In this document: positions 53,717 through 64,000 of the stretch, piece after piece
Position numbering within the stretch: position 1 is the first letter of the stretch
How the letters are laid out: each line of letters starts with the position of its first letter
Origin: Adineta ricciae
Lineage: Eukaryota > Rotifera > Eurotatoria > Adinetida > Adinetidae
Assembly (NCBI GenBank): GCA_905250025.1
Contig: CAJNOJ010000002.1
Coordinates: 1 to 64,000 of the forward strand
Reading direction: 5' to 3'
DNA: 64,000 nucleotides
Position numbers and translations under genes: made by a program
Notes under the pieces: generated by a model
What the model saw: only the letters and a program-made list of their open reading frames with translations
Databases searched by the model: none
What the model was told of the DNA's origin: nothing

Positions 53717-54666
53717 TCGAGTACATTACTGAGAATGATTTTCTAATGAGAACAAAATATATTTTTATCTGAACGTCCTGAATTGTATTTCGTGTGTCTT
53801 GCGTACAAATAGAAATCTTTAATGTAACCACTGTTCATCGAAAATTGTAGTATTTCTTGCATAGAACCTTTTTTTTTGTTAAGCATCTGCTACACAGAAT
53901 GTGTATATACGTCTTCAATCTCGTTTATTCCCAATAAAAAAAAGTGTTCTATAGACAAAGAATCAACAATTGAACCCCCATTGATAGGTATGAGAAAATA
54001 AGTAAGCACATCATCGATATATTGATTGAATAACATCGTAATTATTGTAAATATACGAATCATCACTCGGTCATGATTTGCCAATGAGGTGTGATAAGAA
54101 AGAAAATACCTTCGTTGACAAATTTCGATCAATCAATTCCAGTCATAATTTCGTGTTTTGAATTTGTAGTTCTTATGTGATAATTAGCTTTGAAGATAAA
54201 ACTGATAATGATCTGTCAATTAATGACATTCAAAACATGAAGAAAGGTACGAAACTAATTGGAATCGAGTTTTTTTTTTCATTTTCGTCTTTGACAAGGT
54301 TTTCTTTTCCTGGAACAAATTAGACAATTACGTTTCAATCAACTTCGACCTTTCCATTTTCTCTTTTCCATCCATGTTTATAGTTTTTTCCTTTCTGATT
54401 TGTAAATACGATTCATCAGGTAAAAATAGAATAATTTCATGCACGTAAATAACCGAATCATCAACATACAGACACTTGAAATCACTGTTGCGGTCTGTAT
54501 ATTTCATATAACCAAGGTGTTTTTTTCTGTCCATATGTGTATATATTAAATATATTATATTTCTATTCTGTTCGTTCACCTGTTTCGTTTTATTACTTTC
54601 GTTCGTCAGTGTCGACAAGAACACAAGGAAAACGACAGCTATCTATTCCAGTAGTTTCGTACAGTA
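53717..54666. other. Spacer upstream of the Q-rich gene
   Basis: About 950 bp of AT-rich sequence without convincing ORFs. It would hold the 3' UTR of the TLC gene (AATAAA-like words near 53934) and the promoter of the next gene. Confidence 0.35.
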
Positions 54667-55976
54667 ATGTATCAATCGCCGGTACCAACACATGGATTTA
54701 ATCACCAATCATTCTATCGTCAACCAGTGTCAAATCTAAGACAGATTAATGAAATCGTTTGGAATCGCACTAACGAATTACATCAATCGCATACTGTTCC
54801 TCAACGTGCCAATATGGATAAACATATATACTCATCGTTGGAAGAAGCAATGAAACATCAAAGTGAATTGAGAAAAGAGCCGAAATTTAAAAATGATAAT
54901 CTTTCTCGAGAATGTATATGAGTTTCCTCTAAACCTATTTTTTACTAATTGTACACACTCGTCTTTTTAGCAACTAGGACTGCAACACTTATGTCTAATC
55001 AAGTTCCAAATCGAACATTAGCTCGACAAGCAAGTTTAGGCGCGTTGCCTACTATCGAAGATATTTTACCGCAGCCTGCCGCACCTTTAACGAATTCACG
55101 TTCGATTGGTACGATACACGATTATATTCAAAGAGAACGAAAAGCTCATACAGTGGCCCCTCTAACTAAAATATCAGGGCCGAATTACGCACAAAAAACA
55201 AATATGTTCGCTAGTACTCTCGCTCCAAGTGACGCTCAAACTATGAAAGCAAGTGGATTGCCACAATCACTGTCTGGTGCAGTTTTAAATTCATATAGTC
55301 AACAAAATGCTGTAGAGTTGGCTGATGTTGATGATGCTAATGGCGAAGAAGATGATGATGACGATGCACCAATCATTGTCAAAGTTCGCTATGATCCAGA
55401 CGCCGGTGGTCCACCATCGGAAGATGCTATTCGACAAGCTGTTGACAATCAATTGCAACGAGATTCGGGACAGCGAATGGCTAATGATCCAATTATTCTT
55501 AACTTTTTAAACGAGACTATTAATCCTCAGATATTGCAGGCAGCATTGAGAGTACCACCGCCAACGCAGGCGCAGCCACAACAAACATTTAATCTTCAAC
55601 CAACAGTATCTGGAACTGCGCTCAATCGGCCAAATATTCGCTTTCCAACACCGTTACAGCAACAGCAAAGTCTACAATCGATACAGCGACAACACCTTCA
55701 ACAGCAACAGCTGATACAGCAGCATCAACAACTCGTTCAACAGCATCAACAACAATATCAGCAGCAGCAGCAGCAACAGCAACAACAACAGCAGCAACAA
55801 CAACAACAACAGCAGCAACAGCAACAACAACAGCAGCAGCAGCAACAACAGCAGCAACAACAGCAACAACAGCAGCAACAGCAACAGCACCACCAACAAC
55901 AACAGCAGCAGCAACCGCAGCATCAACAACAATTTCAACAGCAGCAGCAACATCAGCAGCAGCAACAACAACAACA

Positions 55977-56015
<39 letters not shown>

Positions 56016-58333
56016 GGCACAGAGACAACAGCAGATACAGCAACAGCTGCAACAATTGCAACAGCTACAGCTATTGCAACAAAAACAACAGCAATTATTT
56101 CAAAGTCAACAGCAGCAACAAAAGCAGGCCTCGTCACCGCAAACACATCCACAAGCGGCACAATCGAAGCTACAACAACTATCACAAGTGACGCAACAAG
56201 CACAACAAAAACCACACACACCGGTACAACAAGTAACACAATTGCAAAAACAAAGTCAACCACCTCAACCACCTCAACCACAGAAGAAACAACAACAGCA
56301 ACAAACACTACAGAGTAAACCTCCACTCCCACAGCCACCGCAGCCCCAACAGGCTGCGCAACAAGCTCAAAATAAAGAACAGCAATTGCAGATGCAACAG
56401 AAACAACAATTGCAGCAAAAGCAACAATTGCAACAAAAACAACAATTGCAACAAAAACAAATGCTACAGCCATCGCAGACACCACAACAGAAACAGCAAC
56501 AGCAACCGCAACAACAACAACAAATTCAACAGCAGCAAAAGGTGCAACAACAAACACAAGCTCTACAAAAGAATCCTCAGCAAACACAAGCTCAACTACA
56601 AAGACCTCACAATCAATTACCAAGTCAAAACAAGCCGCCAGTGGCGAACCCAAAACAACAACAAAAGCAACATCAAACGCCGCTCCAGCAAAAACATCAA
56701 CAACAAGTTCAACAACATCAAAAACAACAGCTACAACAGCTACAATCCCAACAAAAACAACAACAGTTGCAATCACAGCAAAGACAACAGAAAAGTCAAC
56801 AAAATCAACAGCAAACTCAGCAACAGACTCTACAGCAAAGTCAACAACAAAACCAACCGCTACCACAAAAGCCTCAGCCGCTGAAACCTCAGCCCTCGGT
56901 ACCGCAGAAGCCGCAGCAAAGACTTCAACAAGAGTTTCTCTTGCAGCAACAAAGACAGAAACAGCAACAGTTAGCGGAACAACAGTTGAAGCAACAGCAA
57001 GTGGTACAAGAACAACAAAAACAACAGCAGTTATTACTGGAACAGCAACAAAGGCAGAATATAAAAGAGCAACTGTTGCAACAAGAACAACAACAAATAC
57101 ACCAGCAACAACAGAAATATTGGCAACTGTTACAACAAAAACAACAACAAATTGAACAACAACAGGCGCAACTAGAACAAGAACAACAAAGATATCGGCA
57201 GTTGTTACAACAGCAGCAAAATCAACAGAAGCACCAAGAACTACAACAGCAGCCAACACAGGAAAAAGTTACCATGTCTGCATATCTACCGCCAGTGGCT
57301 CCACGTCCACCCAGATCTCAGCCAACCAGCCGACCTATTTCTATGAATCGTTCGCCTGATATGTTTATACCAAATAGTAATAATCGACTAGGGCATTCAG
57401 TTCCATTAGCCCCAATTCCGATCAGAAATATTCAAGCATCGGCTATCACTAGGCATCGTTCGCCGATTCGAAATATAAGTGCGTCATTAACTAGTAGTCC
57501 TCTATCAGCAGGTAAACTGATTTATTCATTCTTTCTTTCTCTCTTCCTAATTTCATGGGACGATCAATTAAAACTATGAATAGTCTATTAATCGTGTTTT
57601 TTTTTGCTTGATTACAGCACCTAATTTGTACAAACATCAGGCTCATCGTTTCACTCCAAATAGTTTTCTACCAATTAACTTTGACTTGACTAATGGCAGA
57701 TCACCAACATCAGTCAACAGCAACAACAATAATTCTCTTCATATACCGGAGAATCTCATCCCGAGACCGCACACTGCGCCATCGTTCACGGAAATGTTCC
57801 GACCTCCATCGGCATTGGACATACCTGAGTTAAGTGAAGTAAATCTTCGTAACATGCTCAAGTAAGGGTACATTCGAAATTCAACTTTTTCTTCGCATTT
57901 ATTGCATTACAGCCAAATTCCTAGTCTAAATGGTTGTCAATTTAGTATTGAGTATGCAGAACCAACAGACGTTCCAATTCCATCGAAATCGCCCGATGCC
58001 GAGAATAAATATCCCGAACCTGTCATTGTTGATCAACTGCCCAATGATATTATTCAACATGTCAGAAGCAGTGACAATCTCGCATTGAAAGCTGCCTTAG
58101 ACCTCAGTATGCAAATAGACGAAAATCTACAATTTGCCGGCCAACCACAAGTCAACACATCCATGTTGAATAAACAGTCATCAACAGTCATACGTCGAAC
58201 AACACAAATCAATCAACATGTTCATCAATCTCCTCGATCGCCATCGCGAGACTCGAGTAGTACTCTAGACACATCTTCGTCGGAAAAAGAAAATGAAATC
58301 GAAGAAATCGAAATTGTTCCAATAGACATGTAA
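54667..58333 (+). CDS. Glutamine-rich protein with very long polyQ region
   Basis: Exon 1 starts MYQSPVPTHGFNHQSFYRQP. The main exon (from about 54969) has a non-repetitive part (ARQASLGALPTIEDILPQP; an acidic DDANGEEDDDDDAPIIVKVR; DPIILNFLNETINPQILQAA), then about 550 residues dominated by Gln. The longest pure run is 43 Gln (55759-55887), encoded by mixed CAG and CAA. The C-terminal exons are Pro/Ser-rich (RHRSPIRNISASLTSSPLSA; PRPHTAPSFTEMFRPPSALD) and end in an acidic tail, KENEIEEIEIVPIDM, with TAA at 58331-58333. I recognise no family. Composition suggests a disordered transcription or RNA-condensate protein, which is inference. A final splice at 58329 could add one residue, His. Confidence 0.7.
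55759..55887 (+). repeat. CAG/CAA tract encoding 43 consecutive Gln
   Basis: 129 bases of CAG and CAA codons with no other codon, flanked by Tyr on one side and two His on the other. Several further Gln runs follow to about 57250. Codon mixing argues that Gln itself is kept rather than pure slippage of one triplet. Confidence 0.9.
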
Positions 58334-59434
58334 GTTGAATTGAAAGAACATCTTCACTCTTTTTCAATGTTCTTCATTTATAGGCATTAAAGTTTCGTTG
58401 ACATTTGCGAAACCAAGTAGTTCAATTTGAAATAAGTGATTTCAAAACAAGATTCGATATTCTAGTGTCACTTTTGTTTTAACCTGTGCATATTTATCTA
58501 TTTTCATTACTCATTTTCCTTTCATAATACAATAACACGAGTATTTTCATTTCAACTCGATAATTTGACTATTTCGTTTTCATTCTAACAACAAACCAAC
58601 AAGCAAACAGACGATAATTAAAAATCGATAAACAGCCTTGACTCGACTTGTCAAATAGAGAAACACGGACGAGTACTCAATGCAATCAAGGTGACTATGT
58701 TGATATAAACTAATTTTCTCTTATCTATACCGACTGATTTACTAAAGCGTGAAATGAGAAAAAAATGGTTCGCAGAGATAAAAAATTAATTAAAACTGAA
58801 TCGTGAACAACTTTGTTAGAATCCAATCTTGTCAATATTGTTCTCGGGTGTCTTGTATCATATTGACTGGGGTAGAAACATGCCTGTTTTCTGCTCTAAT
58901 TCTGGCCTACGATCAAATTACGACGATTTTCTCATGATAATTCCAGTTGTTTTCAATAAAACTGAAATATTTTAGAGGGCTATTCAACACTGATGCAAAA
59001 CTCTTTCATGTTTTATTCTTGACAAGAAGTTAATCGAGAAAATTGTTCAGATGAGCAACTTCCTTGATATAATTACATTGAATTTCTATCAGATGGGACG
59101 TTAAATATAGACTTCATGTCATAATGCTTAATTGGCGAAACTCTTCTTTGAACTCTTCGTTAATTACGCCATTGAAACACAAGAGGAATATATGGATTTC
59201 TCTGCAAAGAAAAAAACCATGTTGATATTCTTTCCGAGAGCATTTCTTATTGATCATTCATTTCCAAAATATTTGAATTCTGCTCTAACTGCCGCTTGCT
59301 TTGTTATTTAAAAGAACGTGATATTTTTCTCGTCGAAGAATCTAGCCGGAATATCATCTGACAAAATTAGACACAAAAATCAACAAAGCTGATTTCTTCC
59401 GATAAGAACTCATTTGGACATTCTCACAAGCACG
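58334..59434. other. Spacer between Q-rich and arrestin-domain genes
   Basis: 1.1 kb of AT-rich sequence with no coding signal above chance. An AATAAA-like word lies near 58958. No RNA gene seen. Confidence 0.4.
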
Positions 59435-60547
59435 ATGGGCAACAATAGTGCTTCCATCAACATTGTTCTCGACCGTGTACAACCGACGGTTTATTACACA
59501 GCCGAAGTCATATCGGGTGAGGTGCAATTTACTGTTTCGGAAAGTATACCGACTACCGATAATATTCATCTGGTCCTGAAAGGAACTGTTGGCTATACGA
59601 CCATCCATAGGCATCGAATGCAAAACGGACAAGCAAATCAAGTAACCGATCGTCATGATATATGTATTGTTAGACAAAAAGTACGATTCGGTCAAATGAT
59701 ACCTGCCGCACATCAACGCATGAAGAGTGGTTTTAGTGATATGACAAGTTTTGAACCTGGTCAGTATACGTATCCCTTTTCAATTCGTTTACCGGATCTT
59801 CTCCCTCCAACGTTACATCCGAACGAATATCCATTTGTTCGTTATCAACTAGAGGTAAATTATTTACGTATAAAGTAATGAAAAGACAACGTTCCTAATC
59901 TCCATTTTGAAAAGCTTCTAGTCGAAAAGAAATGGTATGTGGCAAACACTTATCTTGAATATCCATTACGTATTTACCCTCGTGTAAATCTTCGTCACAT
60001 ACCCAATTCTCAATGTTCAGTTAAATTTGATATCGAACACAACGGCGTGATCGTCAAAGGTGTTCTTCAACGTTCGGGCTTAATGCCAGGCGAAACGACA
60101 ACCTTTTCACTTGACATTTTCAATCCGCTTCATTTAATGATTAAGCGTATGGATATCTGCCTGATTCAGCGTTATGAAATCGCACAATTTCGACGTCGTC
60201 TGGAAATCACACGTGTTTCGATACCTCGACTAACTAATTTCGATGATCAACACGTCGAAACAGCGTGTCCGTTCACTGTTCCCATGGGCATTTCGCCAAC
60301 CTATTATTTCGAACGGCAAGATAATCGTTACGACATACGTGTTCAGGTCAAATATGACATCAGATTCGAAGTGAAAGTTAAAGGACTCTTCACTAACTTC
60401 GATTTACAAATTCCAGTAATCATCGGTACACATTCCGAACTGCATACAGATGGCAGTCATCAATCAGCAATACCAACCCCGATAGATTTGAATGCAATCG
60501 ATCAACTTGAATTTCAAACAACTGATGATAATGAACAAACATGTTAG
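59435..60547 (+). CDS. Arrestin-domain-containing protein (alpha-arrestin-like)
   Basis: Exon 1 starts MGNNSASINIVLDRVQPTVY and carries an arrestin N fold (GEVQFTVSESIPTTDNIHLV, LKGTVGYTTIH, FEPGQYTYPFSIRLPDLLPP, NEYPFVRYQLE). The phase-0 join is at about 59855/59918 (YQLE|LLVEKKWYVANTY). Exon 2 carries the arrestin C fold (VIVKGVLQRSGLMPGETTTF, VKYDIRFEVKV, IPVIIGTH). It ends TTDDNEQTC with TAG. Alpha-arrestins recruit NEDD4-type ubiquitin ligases to receptors through PPxY motifs; I see no PPxY here, so the adaptor role is uncertain. The ATG is four bases after TTCTCACAAG. The length of about 350 aa is normal for the family. Confidence 0.85.
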
Positions 60548-60929
60548 TTTTCAAAGAAAAAAACAACTCTTCAAAATCGATTAAAATAATTTTACCGATA
60601 GTGGATATCTCACGCTTTTTTGTAACAATGTACTTCTTCTATTTCCAATGCTTTCTGAAAATAACATATTTATATTTGCTTTGACAAGAATCATTAAAAT
60701 AAAATTTGCACTTATATACTCTCGAGAGCCTTTCCATAGATGTCGATAGCAGTCAGCTATGAGCTGATTCTGGTTACATGAAATCCATTCTTTATTTGAG
60801 TGCGTGACCAATGAAAGAATCGTTTCTTGTCGATAGCAGAAAAAAAACAACAACGTCTATCTTGAACCTGCCTGAAAGAATTTTAGATTATTTTTGTGAA
60901 CAATTTCTTCTAGTCAACGCTTACTAACA
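60548..60929. promoter_or_regulatory. Spacer upstream of the DUF2945 gene
   Basis: About 380 bp of AT-rich sequence. It ends in ATTTCTTCTAG at 60903-60913, a good 3' splice acceptor 16 bases before the ATG, with no coding exon visible upstream. This fits a 5' UTR intron or a trans-splice site. Confidence 0.45.
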
Positions 60930-61166
60930 ATGCCAAACAGTCAATCAACAACCGATGAATTCAAGAAAGGCGATCGTGTTCAATGGAATTCATTAAATGG
61001 TCCAGTTGAGGGTGTGGTTGTGAAAAAATTAACGTCGGATACTCATATTAAAGATCACCAAGTCAAAGCATCCAGAGATGAACCACAATATCTAGTCAAA
61101 AGTGATAAAACAGGCGCTGAAGCAGCACATAAGCCAGATGCATTAACTCTACTTGATGATGATTGA
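60930..61166 (+). CDS. Small DUF2945 / hypervirulence-associated TUDOR-domain protein
   Basis: A 78-aa intronless protein. The fold signature is clear: FKKGDRVQWNSLNGPVEGVV, VKKLTSDTHIKDHQVKAS, DEPQYLVKSDKTGAEAAHKP and DALTLLDDD. This matches the HVA1/DUF2945 family (Pfam hypervirulence-associated protein, TUDOR-like), known to me mainly from bacteria, fungi and some plants and not as a normal animal gene. Function is unknown; the fold suggests binding of a small motif or nucleic acid. Lack of introns among intron-rich neighbours and the family distribution point to horizontal acquisition, which is an inference. An acceptor-like site before the ATG suggests it is expressed through host splicing. 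Confidence 0.82.
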   Translation: MPNSQSTTDEFKKGDRVQWNSLNGPVEGVVVKKLTSDTHIKDHQVKASRDEPQYLVKSDKTGAEAAHKPDALTLLDDD

Positions 61167-61274
61167 ATTTATCAATAGGAAGTCTCCATTTAGGAAGCTG
61201 TTTTTTTTTGTATTTATTCTAATCACGCAATGCGTCAGATATTTTCCTTGTTTTTAGATGCACTACCTTTCACA

Positions 61275-62817
61275 ATGAATCGTTTATTATTCTCTTGTAT
61301 CTCTTCTCGGTATGGTTTAACAATTCATACTATTCATAAACAATCGTTGTATTTAATTTCATCGATAAATCGATCAGCGTCTACTGTGAGGAATTGTGAT
61401 TGATTGAAATGAATTTTTGTATTCATTTTATTAGACTTCGTTGATTTTTTGTCGAAACTATGCTTCTGCTCCTCGACCGAAACTCTCCGAAGTAACGAAC
61501 ACTGACGAATGGATTGCAAATTCGACATCGACGGTAAAATCTAATGAGAAACTCAGACGTAGTTTCATCGATCTTGCATCGTCAACATCAACAACAAAAA
61601 CAACAACATCGACTGCATCGCAACCGTTTTGTGATCCGCCAATAAAAGCTGATGATGTGGAAACCAAACATACATTCAAAGAAACTGAACAAGAAGTGGC
61701 GATACTTCCGGCCGATTTGAATAAAAACGCTCATGTATCAATCCGACAATTGTGTGACTATTACACAAGATTGTCAAAGAAGAATCTCACTAGTGCGTCG
61801 AGACTGTCTCTGTTTTCTTAGTGAATCATGAATCTCCTTGTTTACAGTTCTTGTCGCGACCACTGCTGCCTATGGATTTGTTGTTGCACCTCTTCCAGTC
61901 AATATCCCATTACTCGCGTGTGTAACACTTGGAACTGTTTTGACATCCGCCTCAGCGAATACAATCAATCAGTTGATGGAAATTCCATATGATGCGCAAA
62001 TGAAACGCACTCGAAATCGAGTACTTGTTCTTGGCCAAATGAGGTACCCGTCTTTTCAGGTCATATAATTCTCCTCGACTCATTCATCTATTTCTAGCTA
62101 TCGACATGCAATTGGCTTTGCCACTGTAACATTGATCTCAGGTGTCACTCTGCTTACACTAGGATGTAATACATTAACTGGTCTTCTTGGATTATCAAAC
62201 TTTTTACTCTATACGTCTGTTTATACACCAATGAAACGAAAACATATTATCAATACATGGTTAGGATCTATAGTTGGAGCAATACCACCCGTGATGGGTT
62301 GGACGGCATGTACCGGTTCGATTGATTCAGGTTTGTGTAGTATACAATCTCGTTCTTCAAGAGAACTACATCTAACTTGTTTCTAGGTGCACTTCTACTC
62401 GCTTTTCTGCTCTATGCCTGGCAATTTCCTCATTTCAATTCTTTAAGTTGGAATATCCGACGTGAATACGATCGTGCAGGTTATAAAATGATGTGTGTCT
62501 CTCACGAACGATTATGTCTAGCCACATCTCTTCGTTATTCAGTTATGATCCTTCTTTCATGTTCATTAATTGCACCAGCGATCGACATGACGACTTGGTT
62601 ATTCGCTTTAGATACATTACCTGTGAATGGTTATTTGATCTATCTTTCCTATAAATTCTATCGTCAACGCGATGCGCAATCATCGAGAAAACTTTTTCGT
62701 TACAGTCTGATACATTTACCATTATTGTTCACACTTATGGTTATTCATCGGCAAGTCAAGTCCCAAACTCATCCAAGTTCATCGTCGAGAAATGAATTAA
62801 TACCTGTACCAATGTGA
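61275..62817 (+). CDS. COX10: Protoheme IX farnesyltransferase, mitochondrial (COX10)
   Basis: Makes heme O from heme B for cytochrome c oxidase; a multipass protein of the inner mitochondrial membrane. The N-terminus ([15 protein letters not shown]) is basic and hydroxylated, like a targeting peptide. The intron from GTGAGG at about 61386 to TTATTAG at 61434 keeps frame. UbiA-family motifs: [20 protein letters not shown] (prenyl-diphosphate-binding Asp region), [52 protein letters not shown]. The C-terminal helices match animal COX10 ([20 protein letters not shown]). TGA at 62815-62817. Five short introns. A short upstream frame starts at 61258 (MHYLSQ, then TGA) and overlaps the start codon by ATGA. 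Confidence 0.92.
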
Positions 62818-63120
62818 TTGAGTCTTTCGCGTATATGATCATTTGCTTCGTGTTTGTTTTCTTTTCCTTGTACTGTTATTCACAGACGTTCTCGTTCAAA
62901 TGCTTAGGCTCTAATTGTGTGTATGATGAATGGAATTTCACTTTTCTTTTAGCTTGTAGGAGAAAGATTTGTACGTGTTAACGGTATAGTTGTTTCTTCC
63001 TATAGACATTAAATTTGGTCCCGAAAGTTGCGGTGATGAACAGAATTCGATTGATTATGCACAAAAGAAGCTGAATAACGTGACCGACCTTCGAAAAGAA
63101 CAACTCGAAACGATGTAATT
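62818..63120 (+). pseudogene. Orphan exon-like segment downstream of COX10
   Basis: After a clear acceptor (TTTCTTCCTATAG, ending about 63005) an open frame of about 35 codons reads IKFGPESCGDEQNSIDYAQK, then KLNNVTDLRKEQLETM, and stops at TAA (about 63118). It is protein-like. Two further pyrimidine-AG sites occur upstream (about 62885 and 62953), but I can join no convincing first exon. It may be an alternative end of COX10, a decayed gene or a small unrecognised gene. Confidence 0.25.
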
Positions 63121-63243
63121 GTCGGTTTCCCCTTCGACGATGATATCATCGTGTAGAATTTATTTTAAAAGATTTATTTAACTAGAACAATAAATTCAAC
63201 ATCTACGAAAAGAATCGAAATAGTTCAAATACTTCCTTTTGAT

Positions 63244-63933
63244 TTATTGTTCTCGTCCATGTCGTTCACTGATCTCATCATCTAATAAATACGCTGGTCT
63301 ATATTCAACTAAACCTGTAGCACTATTATGATATCGCAAATTCGCATTCGGACTGGTTCTTTCCTTATCACCTAAGGATGTAAAACCTTGATCATACATT
63401 GAACAATATGACACTTGATAGGTCCTTAAAAATGTCCAAATATCATTATAAGAATAGTTCAGTATCGGATTGCATCTCATATATTCTGGCCAAGTTGGAT
63501 CGGTTGGTGAGAAATCTTTTAAATTCGCTGAATGTGGATCGGTTAACCGTGATCCCATGATAACACACTGTATATCTGGATGAGACGATTTCAATTGAAA
63601 CAGAGCGTCTTTAATCCAACCATTGATTTGAATCAGATCGATCTCATATCGTTGTACACATTCATCGATAAATTGCAAAACGCTATCGAATTGTGGTTTA
63701 TTATGTATAAATAACGCACGCAACGTTGGTTTTTTACTTAAATGTGCGTATTTTTCTCGTAAGACTAAGGAATATTGATGAAGAACAACCGTGCAATCTT
63801 TGCCGCCATTGAAAGCAACAACGATTTGATCTGGTGTGTATTTCGTTAAGCATTGTTCAAGCACATTGAACGAATGGCGAATTTTCACAGCTAAATGTTC
63901 GTCGGTGATTGATTGCAGGTAGTCAACTGTCAT
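63244..63933 (-). CDS. FLAD1: FAD synthase (PAPS-reductase-type FMN adenylyltransferase domain)
   Basis: Catalyses FMN + ATP to FAD. The open frame of 229 codons is the whole catalytic domain of animal FLAD1: VVAFNGGKDCTVVLHQYSLV (pyrophosphate-binding loop), CVIMGSRLTDPHSANLKDFS, PTDPTWPEYMRCNPILNYSY, DIWTFLRTYQVSYCSMYDQG, FTSLGDKERTSPN and EYRPAYLLDDEISERHG. The molybdopterin-binding-like domain found at the N-terminus of long FLAD1 forms is not encoded here. TTTTCTTGTAG ends eight bases before the ATG at 63933. This could be a trans-splice site (so a short form) or the acceptor of an upstream exon beyond the window. TAA stop at 63244-63246. Confidence 0.9.
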   Translation of the reverse strand: MTVDYLQSITDEHLAVKIRHSFNVLEQCLTKYTPDQIVVAFNGGKDCTVVLHQYSLVLREKYAHLSKKPTLRALFIHNKPQFDSVLQFIDECVQRYEIDLIQINGWIKDALFQLKSSHPDIQCVIMGSRLTDPHSANLKDFSPTDPTWPEYMRCNPILNYSYNDIWTFLRTYQVSYCSMYDQGFTSLGDKERTSPNANLRYHNSATGLVEYRPAYLLDDEISERHGREQ

Positions 63934-64000
63934 AATGGCTACTACAAGAAAATAGAAAGTTAATAGGTTGGAATTCTCAAAACTTTTTTTTATTGTTTGT

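Noticed and set aside
55672..56061. 129-aa poly-Leu minus-strand ORF
   Set aside because: Another frame of the same CAG/CAA tract read on the opposite strand.
55622..57259. 545-aa minus-strand ORF rich in Val and Ala
   Set aside because: It is the antisense shadow of the CAG/CAA tract; the composition follows from the repeat and there is no domain.
1..64000. CRISPR arrays, bacterial operons, rRNA genes, transposases
   Set aside because: None seen. Gene structure is eukaryotic throughout, and no regular spacer-repeat array or reverse-transcriptase/transposase motif was recognised.

Overview
This is a compact eukaryotic (metazoan) nuclear segment. Genes are split by many short GT..AG introns, mostly 45-100 bp, and sit close together on both strands. 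Products include ciliary proteins (IFT54/TRAF3IP1, SPEF1), a PLC-epsilon, an SLK/STK10-type kinase, arfaptin, LRRC59 and COX10. Tiny introns, an AT-rich background, a probable fungal/bacterial-type small gene (DUF2945/HVA1 TUDOR) and repeated acceptor-like pyrimidine-AG motifs a few bases upstream of start codons (as expected with spliced-leader trans-splicing) together suggest a bdelloid rotifer. That assignment is an inference; no species-diagnostic marker was seen.

Layout. 0-1.2 kb: mostly non-coding, with one doubtful small ORF. 1.2-9.1 kb: IFT54 (+), a DUF218/YdcF-like protein (-), arfaptin (-), LRRC59 (+) and 3-hydroxyisobutyrate dehydrogenase (+). 10.5-14.6 kb: a minus-strand Ser-rich nuclear protein with an HMG-box-like segment, plus a Tyr/Asn-rich ORF behind it that may be its 3' part. 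15.0-16.4 kb: SPEF1 (+). 17.2-38.5 kb: one giant minus-strand gene. Its 3' two-fifths is a complete phospholipase C epsilon (RasGEF, PH-like, EF, X, Y, C2, RA1, RA2). Its 5' part encodes ankyrin repeats, an armadillo/HEAT-like region and a FERM domain, joined to it in frame. 38.5-45.2 kb: a 6.7-kb gene-free stretch. 45.2-51.7 kb: SLK/STK10 kinase (+) with several possible 3' ends. 52.4-53.7 kb: TLCD4/TMEM56-like TLC protein (+). 54.7-58.3 kb: a very glutamine-rich protein (+). 59.4-60.5 kb: arrestin-domain protein (+). 60.9-61.2 kb: small DUF2945 gene (+). 61.3-62.8 kb: COX10 (+). 63.2-63.9 kb: FAD synthase domain (-), near the window edge.

Functionally the window is a housekeeping and signalling mixture, not an operon or defence island. 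IFT54 and SPEF1 serve cilia. Arfaptin, PLC-epsilon and the STK10-like kinase act in small-GTPase, lipid and cytoskeletal signalling. HIBADH, COX10 and FAD synthase are mitochondrial or cofactor enzymes. The most unusual features are the ANK-ARM-FERM-PLC-epsilon fusion, the putatively transferred DUF2945 gene, and the acceptor motifs at gene starts. Exon boundaries were read by eye from reading frame, splice dinucleotides and family similarity, so individual boundaries may be off by a few bases.
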